A stretch of 64,000 nucleotides of DNA from Herpetosiphon giganteus (GTDB lineage: Bacteria; Chloroflexota; Chloroflexia; Chloroflexales; Herpetosiphonaceae), in contig NZ_JAFBCZ010000027.1 in assembly GCF_016907925.1 (NCBI RefSeq), forward strand, positions 18,747 to 82,746, read 5' to 3'. A model generated the notes under the pieces. The model searched no databases. It was not told the DNA's origin and was given only the letters and a program-made list of their open reading frames with translations. This document shows, one piece after another, positions 43,286 to 52,723 of the stretch. The position numbers were made by a program, and so were the translations under genes. Numbering within the stretch: the stretch's first letter is position 1; the number at the start of each line of letters is the position of its first letter.

Positions 43286-46200
43286 GTGAATCGTTTCCTT
43301 CCACGTTGGGCTGTAATTTTCAGCTTACTCACCTTGGTGATTAGCTTATTTGCACAGCCAGTCGCTACAACAGCGCAAAAAGTTCCAGTAACTGTTGATT
43401 CAAATCCTATAACCAGCGATGGTGTTGCTGAGGCTGTGACAGCTTCGCCACGCTTGATTGTAGAGTTGGAATCACCTGCATTGGCTGCTTGGAGCAAAAG
43501 CACCAATAAGGCTCGTACTGCCAACCAACGGTTAAATCTTAAGGCTGCTGATGCCAAAGCCTATCTGGCGCAATTAGAGGCTGAACAAAACCTCTTTGTG
43601 GCAGATATGAGCAAAGCATTGCCAGGCTCAAGTGTTTCAACCTTCGTCGATGAATTTGGCGCGAAAGACGAACTGCGTTATAGCGTGGTCTTCAACGGGA
43701 TGACCGTGAACGTTGGCAATGCCAAACGTGATGATGCCCGTAAGATTTTGGCTGCATTGCCAAACGTCAAAGCTGTGCACCTTGACTTGCCCCAACAAGC
43801 AGATTTGCACTTGAGCAATACGTTGATTGGTTCACCAGCTCTGTGGAACAGTGCTGAAATTGGGGGCCGTAGCAATGCTGGCGCTGGGATTAAGGTTGCC
43901 TCGATGGACGGTGGCGTGCACAAAGATGCGCCAATGTTCAGCGGTGTCGGCTACGACTACCCAGAAGACTATCCAGCCAACGGCTTGGGCTTGACTCAAA
44001 ATAACAACGGCAAAATCATTGCTTCACGCGCTTACTTCCGCGATTGGGACGGCCCAGCTAATGGCGACCAAAACCCATGGCCAGGTGTGAATGGCACCCC
44101 TCACGGTGTGCACACCGCTGGGATTGCTGCTGGCGATGTTGTAACCGCAACCTTTAGCGGCTTGAACTTTCCATCAATGAGCGGCGTAGCACCGAAAGCA
44201 TGGATCATGAGCTATCGGGTGTTTTATGCCAGCGTCAACGGGATTGGCTCGTTCTACAATGCTGAAGGGATTGAAGCCCTTGAAGATATTGTGGCCGACG
44301 AAGCCGATGTGGTTAACAACTCATGGGGCGGTGGCCCAGGTAGCTTGGGTGGCGAATTCGATGCCCTTGATACTGCCTTGATCAACACCTCAAATGCTGG
44401 GATCTTTGTGTCGATGTCGGCTGGCAATGCTGGCCCCAACAAAGGTACCTCAGATCACCCATCAGATGAATATATTGTGGTAGCAGCCAGCACGACCCAA
44501 GGCACGTTTGCTGCCGGTCGTTTGGATGTAACCCAACCAACGCCAATCTCACCAACTTTGCAAACGATTCCGATTGCAGCAGCGGCGTTTGGTGCACCTG
44601 TTAATAGCATTGTAAACTTACCATATATGCCAGGCAGTGCAGCTACCCCAGCCAATCTGACCGGTTGTACCGCATTTGCTGCCGGCACCTTCACTGGCAA
44701 AATTGCCTTGATTCAGCGTGGCGATTGTGAGTTTGGGGTCAAGGCCCTCAATGCACAAAATGCTGGTGCTAGCTATGTTGTGATTTACAACAATGCAGCC
44801 AATGGCAATACGCTGATTAACATGGGCGCTGGTGCTGTTGGCGCTCAAGTAACCATTCCAGTGATTATGATTGGCTTTACGCCAGGCACTGGCTTGGTCA
44901 ACTGGTATAACCAAAACGGTGCAGCTTCGGTTGCTTCAATTAACCCATCGACCTATGTTGCCGCCAGCACCCCAGACGTAATTGCTGGCTTTAGCAGCCG
45001 TGGCCCAGGCGTTGGCGATGTTTTGAAGCCAGACGTAACCGCTCCTGGCGTGAATATCCTTTCACATGGCTACACCCCAGGCGCGACTGGCGAAGCCCGT
45101 CACCTTGGCTATGGCACTGCATCGGGTACTTCGATGGCAGCACCTCACGTTGCTGGTGCAGCAGCCTTGTTACGCCAAGCACACCCAAGCTGGACCAACG
45201 ACCAAATTAAATCGGCCTTGATGAGCACCTCGAAGTACATTGGGGTTACGGTCGCTGATGGTTCACCAGCCCAACCATTGGATATGGGCGCTGGCCGGAT
45301 CGATTTGAGCAAAGCTTCAAACCCAGGTGTCTTCTTAAGCCCACCAAGCTTGAGCTTCGGCCAAGTTTTGAGCGGCACGACCAAATCAATTTTGGTGACG
45401 GTCACCAACGCAACCAATGTTGCCGAAACCTATAGCATCAGCACCCAATATACTGGTGGTGGTTTCAACAATATTACCCCAATGGCTGGCGTAACGCTGG
45501 CTGCCAATACGATTGCTGTGCCAGCAAATGGTAGCGCACAATTCACCGTAACCTTCAACAGCATGGCTGGCCGTGGCTATGGCGATAATCAAGGCTTTAT
45601 TGTGCTTGATGGCCCAACCCACGATGCCCACATGCCAGCTTGGGCACGGGTAACCAAGCCTGCTGCTAATGTTGATGTGTTGGTGATTGATAACGACGGT
45701 AGCGCATCGCTCGGTGGTGCATACATCGATGTGACTCGCTACTACACTGAAACCCTTGAAGAAATTGGCTTGAGCTATCAAGTCTTGGATGTTGATGATT
45801 TGGCTGGCAGCGTCAGCACCTTCTTGCCACCAGCTGAAGAACTGTATCCCTATAAAGCGATTATCTATTTCACTGGTAACTACGATCAACGCAACGGTGC
45901 GTTTACGGTTGCAACCCCATTGACCGCGCTGGATATGGATCGCTTGACCGAATACGCCAACAACGGCGGGACGATCATCGCGATGGGTCAGAATTTGGCT
46001 CAAGTGCTCAATTCAACCAGCACCGACACTGAATCATTCTTCTATGCCAGTGTCTTGAGTGGTGAGTTCCTGCGCCCTAACATCAACTCATCGAACGTGG
46101 TTACGGTTACCAAACCATTGACCGCTACCACCCAAGCGCCAGCAGTATTCCAAGATATGGAAATCAACATCAATGCTAGCTTGGGCGACGGCGCTCGCAA

Positions 46201-46762
46201 CCAACGCAGTGTTGATGCCCTTGAGTCGCTATATGGCACCGACTTCGATCCAAATCGCGATGAGTTGATTCGCTCATTGTTCTCGATTGCTGGTGAAGAA
46301 GAAGCGACAACTGGTCGCTACCATCGCGCTCAACCAACCTTGGAAAATCCAGGCATCAGCTATTTGGGTCGCTCGATCTACACCACTTTCGGCTTAGAAG
46401 GGGTCAACAACTTGAGCGGCACCACCAGCCGTCAAGAGTTGCTCGAAACCTTCTTCAAAGTCTTGTGGGATGATGCAACCGGCATGATTTTGACCACCCC
46501 AAGTGGTGCCCAAACCATGTTCGATGTTGACTTGACCTCAGAGTACGATGCAGTGCCAGTCGAATATCGCTGGGACTTCGGCGATGGCTCAGCCATCGTT
46601 ACGACCCCAGCCGGCACGCCAGTTGGCCATACCTATACTGACCCCGACATGACCTACACGGTTCGGGTGGAAGTAACCGATAGCTATGGCAACAAGACGA
46701 TTGTCACCAAACAAGTAGGCGCAGTGCAAACTGTCTACTTGCCAGTGGTTGGCCGCAACTAA
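43286..46762 (+). CDS. Large secreted subtilisin-like serine protease (S8) with PA and PKD domains
   Basis: A 1158-residue exported protease. A signal peptide covers about 1-30 (RWAVIFSLLTLVISLFAQPVATTA), then an I9-like propeptide. The triad is Asp208 (ASMDGG), His273 (HGVHTAGI) and Ser616 (GTSMAAPHVAG), with the oxyanion Asn in NNSWGGG. A PA domain is inserted between His and Ser (LTGCTAFAAGTFTGKIALIQRGDCEFG). A PKD-type domain closes the protein (WDFGDGSAIV...VRVEVTDSYGN). The GTG start at 43286 has AAGGAGG just upstream; the frame extends 47 codons further without a ribosome site. Such enzymes are typical of predatory or scavenging bacteria. A strong terminator follows. Confidence 0.93.
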   Translation: MNRFLPRWAVIFSLLTLVISLFAQPVATTAQKVPVTVDSNPITSDGVAEAVTASPRLIVELESPALAAWSKSTNKARTANQRLNLKAADAKAYLAQLEAEQNLFVADMSKALPGSSVSTFVDEFGAKDELRYSVVFNGMTVNVGNAKRDDARKILAALPNVKAVHLDLPQQADLHLSNTLIGSPALWNSAEIGGRSNAGAGIKVASMDGGVHKDAPMFSGVGYDYPEDYPANGLGLTQNNNGKIIASRAYFRDWDGPANGDQNPWPGVNGTPHGVHTAGIAAGDVVTATFSGLNFPSMSGVAPKAWIMSYRVFYASVNGIGSFYNAEGIEALEDIVADEADVVNNSWGGGPGSLGGEFDALDTALINTSNAGIFVSMSAGNAGPNKGTSDHPSDEYIVVAASTTQGTFAAGRLDVTQPTPISPTLQTIPIAAAAFGAPVNSIVNLPYMPGSAATPANLTGCTAFAAGTFTGKIALIQRGDCEFGVKALNAQNAGASYVVIYNNAANGNTLINMGAGAVGAQVTIPVIMIGFTPGTGLVNWYNQNGAASVASINPSTYVAASTPDVIAGFSSRGPGVGDVLKPDVTAPGVNILSHGYTPGATGEARHLGYGTASGTSMAAPHVAGAAALLRQAHPSWTNDQIKSALMSTSKYIGVTVADGSPAQPLDMGAGRIDLSKASNPGVFLSPPSLSFGQVLSGTTKSILVTVTNATNVAETYSISTQYTGGGFNNITPMAGVTLAANTIAVPANGSAQFTVTFNSMAGRGYGDNQGFIVLDGPTHDAHMPAWARVTKPAANVDVLVIDNDGSASLGGAYIDVTRYYTETLEEIGLSYQVLDVDDLAGSVSTFLPPAEELYPYKAIIYFTGNYDQRNGAFTVATPLTALDMDRLTEYANNGGTIIAMGQNLAQVLNSTSTDTESFFYASVLSGEFLRPNINSSNVVTVTKPLTATTQAPAVFQDMEININASLGDGARNQRSVDALESLYGTDFDPNRDELIRSLFSIAGEEEATTGRYHRAQPTLENPGISYLGRSIYTTFGLEGVNNLSGTTSRQELLETFFKVLWDDATGMILTTPSGAQTMFDVDLTSEYDAVPVEYRWDFGDGSAIVTTPAGTPVGHTYTDPDMTYTVRVEVTDSYGNKTIVTKQVGAVQTVYLPVVGRN

Positions 46763-46789
46763 ACTTTAGTTCTTTGGCTAATCTTCTCA

Positions 46790-46828
46790 CCAGGTGCTTG
46801 GTTCAACCCAAGCACCTGGCGTTTTTTA
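46790..46828 (+). terminator. Intrinsic terminator of the subtilase gene
   Basis: A perfect 12-bp stem, CCAGGTGCTTGG (46790-46801) with CCAAGCACCTGG (46808-46819), a 6-nt loop and then GCG and six T. Confidence 0.9.
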
Positions 46829-46835
46829 ACGCCGC

Positions 46836-46876
46836 AAACAAAATGACACCCCGATCACAAGCGTGATCGAGGTGTC
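46836..46876 (-). terminator. Intrinsic terminator of thrS
   Basis: GACACCCCGATCAC (46845-46858) and GTGATCGAGGTGTC (46863-46876) form a 14-bp stem with one mismatch and a 4-nt loop. On the minus strand the second arm is followed by ATTTTGTTT. Confidence 0.8.
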
Positions 46877-46888
46877 TTGCTTAGCGAA

Positions 46889-48703
46889 TTATTGATAGTT
46901 CGCCACTTCATCCTTGATGCGGGCAATGAATTCATCGACGCTGATTGAGCCGAGGTCGCCGCCAGCGCGTTGGCGTACCGCGACAGCACCATTTTCCTCT
47001 TCTTTATCGCCAACCACCAACATATACGGAATTTTCAGCTTTTGGGCATCGCGAATTTTAGCATTCATGCGGTTGTTGCTGGCATCAACTTCAACCCGCA
47101 AGCCTTGAGCATTCAGCTTGGCAGCCACAGACTCAGCGTAGGCCACATGGCGGTCGGTAATCGGCACTAACGTGACTTGAACCGGAGCCAACCAAACCGG
47201 AAATGCACCTGCATATTGTTCGATCAACGTGCCCACGAAGCGCTCGATCGAGCCAAATGGCGCACGGTGAATCATAATTGGCCGATGCTTTTGGCCATCT
47301 TCGCCCGTGTACTCAATTTCAAAGCGCTCTGGCAAGTTGTAGTCGACTTGCACCGTGCCAAGTTGCCATTGGCGGCCAAGCACGTCGCGGAAGATGAAGT
47401 CGAGTTTGGGGCCGTAGAATGCGGCTTCGCCTTCAACGACCACATAATTCAAGCCCTTCTTTTCAGCAGCATTGATAATTGCGTTTTGGGCTTTTTCCCA
47501 CACTTCGTCCGAGCCGATGTACTTGGGATTGCCCACCTCGCGCAAGCCAACCCGCGCTTGGAAGTCTTTCAAGCCCATCGTGCCAAACACAAACAGAATC
47601 AAGTCAACGACTTTCAAAAACTCTGCTTCAAGTTGGTCGGGCATGACAAACAAGTGCGAATCGTCGACCGTGAACGAGCGAACCCGCAGCAAGCCCGTCA
47701 ATTCGCCGCTATGCTCGTAGCGATAGACCGTGCCAAACTCGGCCAAGCGCAAGGGCAAATCACGATACGAACGTGGTTCGCTGGCATAAATTTCAATGTG
47801 ATGCGGGCAGTTCATCGGCTTCAGCAGATAAATTTCGCCCTCGGGATTTTCAGGGTCGTCATTGGCAATTTCGCTCATTGGCGGGAAAATGCCATCGCGA
47901 TAGGTGTACCAGTGCCCGCTCGTTTTGTAGAGATCGATCTTGCCCATATGCGGCGTGACAACTGGCAAATAGCCACGGTCAATTTGCGCTTGACGCAGGA
48001 AGCGCTCAAGCACATCGCGCAGAATTGCGCCCTTGGGCAGCCACAATGGCAAGCCAGCGCCGACTTTTTGCGAGAAGGTAAATAAGCCCAACTCACGGCC
48101 AAGCTTGCGGTGATCGCGTTTTTTGGCTTCTTCTTGCTGCCACAAGTAATGATCAAGCTCTTCTTTCGAAGGCCAAACCGTGCCATAAATCCGTTGCAAC
48201 ATTGGGCGTTTTTCATCGCCGCGCCAATATGCACCCGAAACCCGCAACAGCTTAAAGCCATTGGGCGGAATTTCGCTCAAACTTTCGACGTGTGGGCCTT
48301 TACATAAATCTTCGAACGAATCATGTTTATAGGTTGAGATAATCATGTCGGCGGCGGCAGCTTTTTCGCCATATTCGTCTTCGCCTTTTGCCAAGCCAGC
48401 GATCAATTCCAGCTTGTAGGGTTGGTCTTTGAACAATTCGCGGGCTTCGTCTGCTGAAACTTCACGATAGGCAAAGCGATGTTTGGCCTTGATGATTTTA
48501 CGCATTTTAGCTTCGATGTCTTTGAGATCATCGGGCGTTAATGGCCGTGGCAAATCAAAATCATAATAAAAGCCATTTTCAACTGGCGGGCCGATCGCAA
48601 TTTTGCCCTCAGGGAAAATTTCAAGCACAGCTTGGGCCAACACGTGCGCCGTTGAGTGGCGCAAGCGATACAGTGGATCATTATCTGGATTTACTGGTGG
48701 CAT
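46889..48703 (-). CDS. thrS: Threonyl-tRNA synthetase lacking the TGS domain
   Basis: A 604-residue class II synthetase. The editing domain has HSTAHVLAQ and CKGPHVES; the catalytic core has the zinc Cys in LKPMNCPHH, FGTVYRYEHSGELTGLLRVRSF (motif 2) and APFGSIERFVGTL (motif 3); an anticodon-binding domain closes it. The E. coli enzyme has an extra N-terminal TGS domain of about 60 residues, which is absent here. AGGAG lies eight bases before the ATG, and no coding potential continues upstream, so the short form is real. Confidence 0.96.
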   Translation of the reverse strand: MPPVNPDNDPLYRLRHSTAHVLAQAVLEIFPEGKIAIGPPVENGFYYDFDLPRPLTPDDLKDIEAKMRKIIKAKHRFAYREVSADEARELFKDQPYKLELIAGLAKGEDEYGEKAAAADMIISTYKHDSFEDLCKGPHVESLSEIPPNGFKLLRVSGAYWRGDEKRPMLQRIYGTVWPSKEELDHYLWQQEEAKKRDHRKLGRELGLFTFSQKVGAGLPLWLPKGAILRDVLERFLRQAQIDRGYLPVVTPHMGKIDLYKTSGHWYTYRDGIFPPMSEIANDDPENPEGEIYLLKPMNCPHHIEIYASEPRSYRDLPLRLAEFGTVYRYEHSGELTGLLRVRSFTVDDSHLFVMPDQLEAEFLKVVDLILFVFGTMGLKDFQARVGLREVGNPKYIGSDEVWEKAQNAIINAAEKKGLNYVVVEGEAAFYGPKLDFIFRDVLGRQWQLGTVQVDYNLPERFEIEYTGEDGQKHRPIMIHRAPFGSIERFVGTLIEQYAGAFPVWLAPVQVTLVPITDRHVAYAESVAAKLNAQGLRVEVDASNNRMNAKIRDAQKLKIPYMLVVGDKEEENGAVAVRQRAGGDLGSISVDEFIARIKDEVANYQ

Positions 48704-48814
48704 TGGGAAACTCCTAGAAAAAGTATGAAGGATGAGGGATGAAATAGTCAGGTCTTAGCAAGCACTTAAATTTCATCCTTCATAATTCATCCTTCATAAT
48801 TCATAATTTAAACA
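48704..48814. repeat. ATGAAGGATGA and CATAATTCAT repeats
   Basis: AAGTATGAAGGATGAGGGATGAAATAG (48720-48746) faces CATCCTTCATAATTCATCCTTCATAATTCATAATT (48774-48808), another copy of the common repeat. Confidence 0.65.
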
Positions 48815-49039
48815 TTACCAACATGGCATGAGATGGCGCGGGGCTTCTGGGCATTGCGCCAAATCGCGTTGATAGACTAATTTGAGCATTGCAGCGCGAT
48901 ATTCAGCGCTTTCGATCAAGTGCCAGCCCTCAGCTTGGAGTTCGGCTTCCATCGCCGCCCGATCCGACCATTCACGAGCCTCGGCGGCACAGGGAGCGTC
49001 GCCCTGAACCGGGGCATAAGCAATTAAGTATTCCAACAT
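48815..49039 (-). CDS. Small protein of unknown function (74 residues)
   Basis: An acidic, cytoplasmic-looking protein without recognised domain. It starts MLEYLIAYAPVQGDAPC and has a helix-forming stretch EAREWSDRAAMEAELQAEGWHL, which could be a small alpha-beta fold. A good AAAGGAG lies eight bases before the ATG, the main support that it is translated. A heptanucleotide repeat tract lies 70 bp upstream of its start. Confidence 0.72.
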   Translation of the reverse strand: MLEYLIAYAPVQGDAPCAAEAREWSDRAAMEAELQAEGWHLIESAEYRAAMLKLVYQRDLAQCPEAPRHLMPCW

Positions 49040-49108
49040 AATTCTGCTCCTTTAAGTGATTGATGGTGCCAGTATCACTTTCGTCCAGAACGATCACCCC
49101 CCTTCTGA

Positions 49109-49150
49109 AATTATGAATTATGAATTATGAATTATGAATTATGAATTATG
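49109..49150. repeat. Heptanucleotide microsatellite (AATTATG)6
   Basis: Six perfect tandem copies of AATTATG. Read on the minus strand it lies 70 bp upstream of the 74-residue gene, where a change in copy number could alter promoter spacing by 7-bp steps. The next 70 bp contain one more CATCCCTCATCCTTCATCC unit (49199-49217). Confidence 0.85.
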
Positions 49151-49223
49151 AAACGATTATTGCCAGATTCAAAATTCTTTGTCGATCAGGCATATTTTCA
49201 TCCCTCATCCTTCATCCTTGGTG

Positions 49224-49832
49224 TTATTGTGCTTCAACGGTGGCGGTCAATACGCCGTCGCTTACGTCGATTGCCGTAATTCGTTGGCCATTGGCGGCAA
49301 GTTGATTATTGAGCTTGGCTTCTAAGGTTTGTGAAAGTTGCTCCGGGTCAAGCAAAAAGCCAAGTGCGCCATCAATTTGCGCATCAACGACATCAACCCG
49401 ACCATCGGCGGTTACTTGGACTCCGGCGGTTGCCGTACCAGTTATGCCATAGGCTCCAACGGTTGCGCCCAAACGGCCTGGCGTAAAGCGCACCGTCGCA
49501 CTATCCAAAGGGCTAATTTCATTTGGATTGGCCTGCAAAAACTGGTTAATTTCGCTATCGGTCACTTGGACGGTGCCCTGGAACCCAGCAGGAATTTCGC
49601 TATTGGGGCCGCCAAGTTGTTCATCGAGCTTGCGATCAATTTGCTGTTCGAGTTGGCCGCCCAAGGTGTTGCCTGCTTGCTCGCTGAGCATGGGTCGCAA
49701 ATAGAAATAGACTCCCAACAAGCCACCTAAGACCAAAAAAACCAGCACCGTCAAGGTTGTCAAACAACCAAACAGACAACCGCGGCGGCGGCGTGGTGGC
49801 GGTGGTGGTGCATAGCCATAGCCATAACCCAT
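49224..49832 (-). CDS. Single-pass membrane protein with extracytoplasmic domain
   Basis: A 202-residue protein. A Gly-Tyr then Pro-rich cytoplasmic start (GYGYGYAPPPPPRRRRG) precedes a membrane helix (about 22-47). The outer part has VQVTDSEINQFLQANPNEISPLDSATVRFTPG and repeated strands ending VLTATVEAQ. This resembles DUF2993/YpmS-like lipid-binding outer proteins, but I cannot assign a family. AGGAGG lies eight bases before the ATG. Confidence 0.82.
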   Translation of the reverse strand: MGYGYGYAPPPPPRRRRGCLFGCLTTLTVLVFLVLGGLLGVYFYLRPMLSEQAGNTLGGQLEQQIDRKLDEQLGGPNSEIPAGFQGTVQVTDSEINQFLQANPNEISPLDSATVRFTPGRLGATVGAYGITGTATAGVQVTADGRVDVVDAQIDGALGFLLDPEQLSQTLEAKLNNQLAANGQRITAIDVSDGVLTATVEAQ

Positions 49833-50420
49833 ACGAAACCTCCTGTGGCGCGGTTAAACAAAAATGCCCCGTCCTGCACATACATAGGACGAAGGCAAAT
49901 ATAAACCTCGTGGTTCCACCTAATTTCCAAATTAGCAAGCGCTAATTTGCTTAAGTTGTCCGGTAGCGGGGACAAAACGCATCGATCTACTGGCCAAAGG
50001 CGTTCGGCGATGAACTCAGAGGGGGTATTGTTTGGTGGCGTGCCAGCAACGCTCGCAATCTATGGCGCTGCTTCCCTGATGGTGTTACCCAAACAACATG
50101 GCCTCATCACTGTTCGGCTATTCAATTGTGCTAGATGCTACCATACCTTAGCACTCTTCGTCAATCAGCCCTGCGAATGAGCAAAATATTAACGTTGCAG
50201 CCCAAATTACTCACTAAGCAACACCTCCAATGGCTACTACTTCAATCAGATGCCGCATTTTTCTCCAAACAACGAGCGAATCAGTAGATAGACCGATCTC
50301 AGCTTGGCCAAACTCGGTTAAGCTAGCTGCTAGCTCTAATGTTTTGGATTCGATACAGTCAATAGATGGCGAGATTGGTGGCCAAACTACGCCACTGTGT
50401 GCTAAATCTGGGAGTACCTA
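49833..50420. other. Long divergent intergenic region with two dyads
   Basis: No gene is supported in these 588 bp. Two dyads stand out: AAATTAGC-AAGC-GCTAATTT (49929-49948) and AGCTAGC-T-GCTAGCT (50321-50335), the second 85 bp before the ABC gene. Either could be a repressor site for that gene or for the divergent membrane protein. Confidence 0.5.
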
Positions 50421-52235
50421 ATGGCCAAACGTGAATTTTCGGTTGAACATGAATATAGCTACCCACGCAGTAGCCCAATTCGCTGGATTATAGCCCATGT
50501 TTGGCGCTATTGGTTTTTAGCGTGTGTGGTATTACTCTGTTTTCTTGGTTCGTGGGTAACCTACTCGCAAGCACGGGTGGTCATCGGCGATGTTGCGGGC
50601 TTGTTTAAAGTCTCCTTCGATGCTGAGGGATTGCCTCTACCCTTCAACGCTGCGCTATTATTAAGAATGTCGCTGATTATTTTGGCCCTTTTAGTCGCTG
50701 ATGGCTTTTCTTTGTGGTTTGGCAGTTTGGCCGGCGAAACAATTGCTGCCCGCTTCGAGGCCGATGCGCGCGAAGAGTTATATACAAGCCTCTTGGGCAA
50801 AAGTCAAGCCTACCACGACCGCCAACGGGTCGGCGATTTGATGGCCCGCGCTACCGATGATACCAGCCAACTTGCCAGCATGATCGTGCCAGGCAGCACC
50901 ATGATTTTTGAAAGTATCTTGGGGATTGTGGTTCCACTGGCATATGTAGGCTTTATTAACGTTGAATTACTCTTAGTTCCTTTAGGTTTTGTGGCTTGCT
51001 ATATCATCGCGGTTCGGCGCTATGTGCGACGCTTAAACCCCGTTATTGCCGAGCAGCGCGAGCAATTTGGCAAGCTCAATGCTGGTCTCGAAGAAACTAT
51101 CTCAGGGATTGAAGTGGTCAAGGCGAGCGCCCGCGAAGGCTTTGAACGGCTAAAATATCGCCGTCATGCCCGTGGTTTCCGCGATTTGTTTGTGCAACAA
51201 GGACGCATCGAAGCTCGCTATATTCCATTGTTGCTGTTTGGCATTACCTTCGGCTTAACTTTCTTGCACTCGATGATTTTGTTTGATCAAAGTCGGATTA
51301 CCATCGCCGATATTATTGCCGTGATGAGCTTGATTGGCTTGTTGCGCTTCCCAACCTTCATCTCGCTGTTTGCTTTTACCTTGGTTCAAACAGGTATTGC
51401 CAGCGCAGGCCGAATTTTGAGCGTCATCAAGGAAGAAACCGAGCTTGATGAAAATCTGCAAGGTCATCAAGCAACGCTCAAAGGCGAATTACGCTTCGAT
51501 CACGTCCAATTTGGCTACGAAGCCCAGCCAATTTTGCATGATGTTTCGTTTAGCGTAAAGCCAGGCCAAACCGTGGCAATTGTCGGCCAAACTGGCTCTG
51601 GCAAAAGCGCCTTGACCCAATTGGTCAACCGCACCTACGATGTGCAAGCAGGCCGCGTATTAATTGATGGAATTGATGTGCGCGACTGGAATCTCGATAC
51701 TTTGCGCTCGCAAATCTCCAAAATCGAGCAAGATGTGTTCTTGTTTTCGCGCACAATTGGCGAGAATATTGCTTTTGGTGCGCCCAATGCTACCCGCGAG
51801 CAAATTATCGAAGCCGCCAAGGCCGCCCAAGCACACGATTTTATTAGCTCGTTTGTCAATGGCTACGATACCGAAATTGGCGAGCGCGGCGTAACCCTCT
51901 CTGGTGGTCAGCGCCAACGGATTGCCTTGGCCCGCGCCTTCTTGAGCAATCCACGGATTTTGATTTTGGATGATTCGACCAGCGCCATCGATAGCGCGAC
52001 CGAAGACCAAATTCAACGTGCGATTCGCGAGGCCCAACGTGGCCGCACCACCTTGCTGATTACCCACCGACTTTCACAAATTCGCTGGGCCGATGTGATT
52101 TTGGTGCTCGATGGTGGGCGAATTGTGGCAGCAGGCGATCACGAACACTTGCTGCGCACCTCCAACCATTATCGCCGGATCTTTGCCCGCTACGAAAGCT
52201 CGTTGCCACCGATTGAGCAAGCGGTTTTGGCCTAA
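50421..52235 (+). CDS. ABC exporter half-transporter with Asp in Walker B
   Basis: A 604-residue exporter: six helices (about 35-310), then Walker A GQTGSGKSA, signature LSGGQ and Walker B ILILDDSTSAID. As in the 17266 gene, the catalytic Glu is Asp, the usual mark of the non-hydrolysing subunit of a heterodimer. No partner gene lies beside it: the next gene is on the other strand and nothing is encoded upstream for 588 bp. It may pair with a subunit encoded elsewhere, or act as a slow homodimer. GGGAG lies six bases before the ATG. Confidence 0.92.
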   Translation: MAKREFSVEHEYSYPRSSPIRWIIAHVWRYWFLACVVLLCFLGSWVTYSQARVVIGDVAGLFKVSFDAEGLPLPFNAALLLRMSLIILALLVADGFSLWFGSLAGETIAARFEADAREELYTSLLGKSQAYHDRQRVGDLMARATDDTSQLASMIVPGSTMIFESILGIVVPLAYVGFINVELLLVPLGFVACYIIAVRRYVRRLNPVIAEQREQFGKLNAGLEETISGIEVVKASAREGFERLKYRRHARGFRDLFVQQGRIEARYIPLLLFGITFGLTFLHSMILFDQSRITIADIIAVMSLIGLLRFPTFISLFAFTLVQTGIASAGRILSVIKEETELDENLQGHQATLKGELRFDHVQFGYEAQPILHDVSFSVKPGQTVAIVGQTGSGKSALTQLVNRTYDVQAGRVLIDGIDVRDWNLDTLRSQISKIEQDVFLFSRTIGENIAFGAPNATREQIIEAAKAAQAHDFISSFVNGYDTEIGERGVTLSGGQRQRIALARAFLSNPRILILDDSTSAIDSATEDQIQRAIREAQRGRTTLLITHRLSQIRWADVILVLDGGRIVAAGDHEHLLRTSNHYRRIFARYESSLPPIEQAVLA

Positions 52236-52242
52236 AAATCCA

Positions 52243-52279
52243 ATGCGCCACCAGTTGCTGCTGGTGGCGCATTTGTTTA
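52243..52279. terminator. Bidirectional terminator between convergent genes
   Basis: A perfect 13-bp stem, AATGCGCCACCAG (52243-52255) with CTGGTGGCGCATT (52262-52274), 6-nt loop, followed by TGTTTA on the plus strand and preceded by TAAAAATCC, so it can serve both strands. Confidence 0.85.
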
Positions 52280-52723
52280 AGTGAGTTGGAGCCACGGCTG
52301 TTCGGTCTGATTGGCAAATACCGTCACAATATCGCGAATCAATTGATGCGATTGGCGATTTTTGGAGATAAAACCATCAAGCCCAGCCTGATAAAACAAT
52401 GCTTGGGCTTGCTCATCACGGCTCCAGCCAATAATTTTGGCATCGTCGGCCAAGGCACGATGCTTAAAATGTTCCGAACGAATTTGTGGCATTAGCTCGG
52501 CAATCCCCACGCCATCAGCCAAGCGTTGATCAATCAAAATCAAGCGCGCATAGTGTTGCGGTTGATATTCGAGCCATTGCAACAGCTGAAAACTGGTGCT
52601 GCAAATGCTAATTGCAGTTGATAAATTGAATTGGGTTAATAATTGCTCTGCGCCGCGAAATTGGGTTTTGGCCATAATTTGTAAAACTCGGGTACTCTCC
52701 ACCAAACACACATTGGCTAACAT
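52277..52723 (-). CDS. Receiver-like protein with altered acidic pair
   Basis: A 148-residue protein with the strand-helix pattern of a response-regulator receiver: ARLILIDQRLADG carries the Asp at the phosphorylation position, AKIIGWSRD the switch strand and GLDGFISK the conserved Lys. The first strand reads VCLVEST instead of the usual (I/V)xxDD, so the metal-binding acidic pair is reduced to one Glu, and phosphorylation may be lost. No output domain. AAGGAG lies seven bases before the ATG. Confidence 0.72.
   Translation of the reverse strand: MLANVCLVESTRVLQIMAKTQFRGAEQLLTQFNLSTAISICSTSFQLLQWLEYQPQHYARLILIDQRLADGVGIAELMPQIRSEHFKHRALADDAKIIGWSRDEQAQALFYQAGLDGFISKNRQSHQLIRDIVTVFANQTEQPWLQLT

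Noticed and set aside
47177..48085. A 302-codon open frame antisense to thrS
   Set aside because: It mirrors the synthetase codons, has no ribosome site and no recognisable motif. thrS on the other strand is complete and strongly conserved.
49947..50180. A 77-codon frame in the divergent gap
   Set aside because: No ribosome site, no domain-like sequence, and the first dyad runs through its start.
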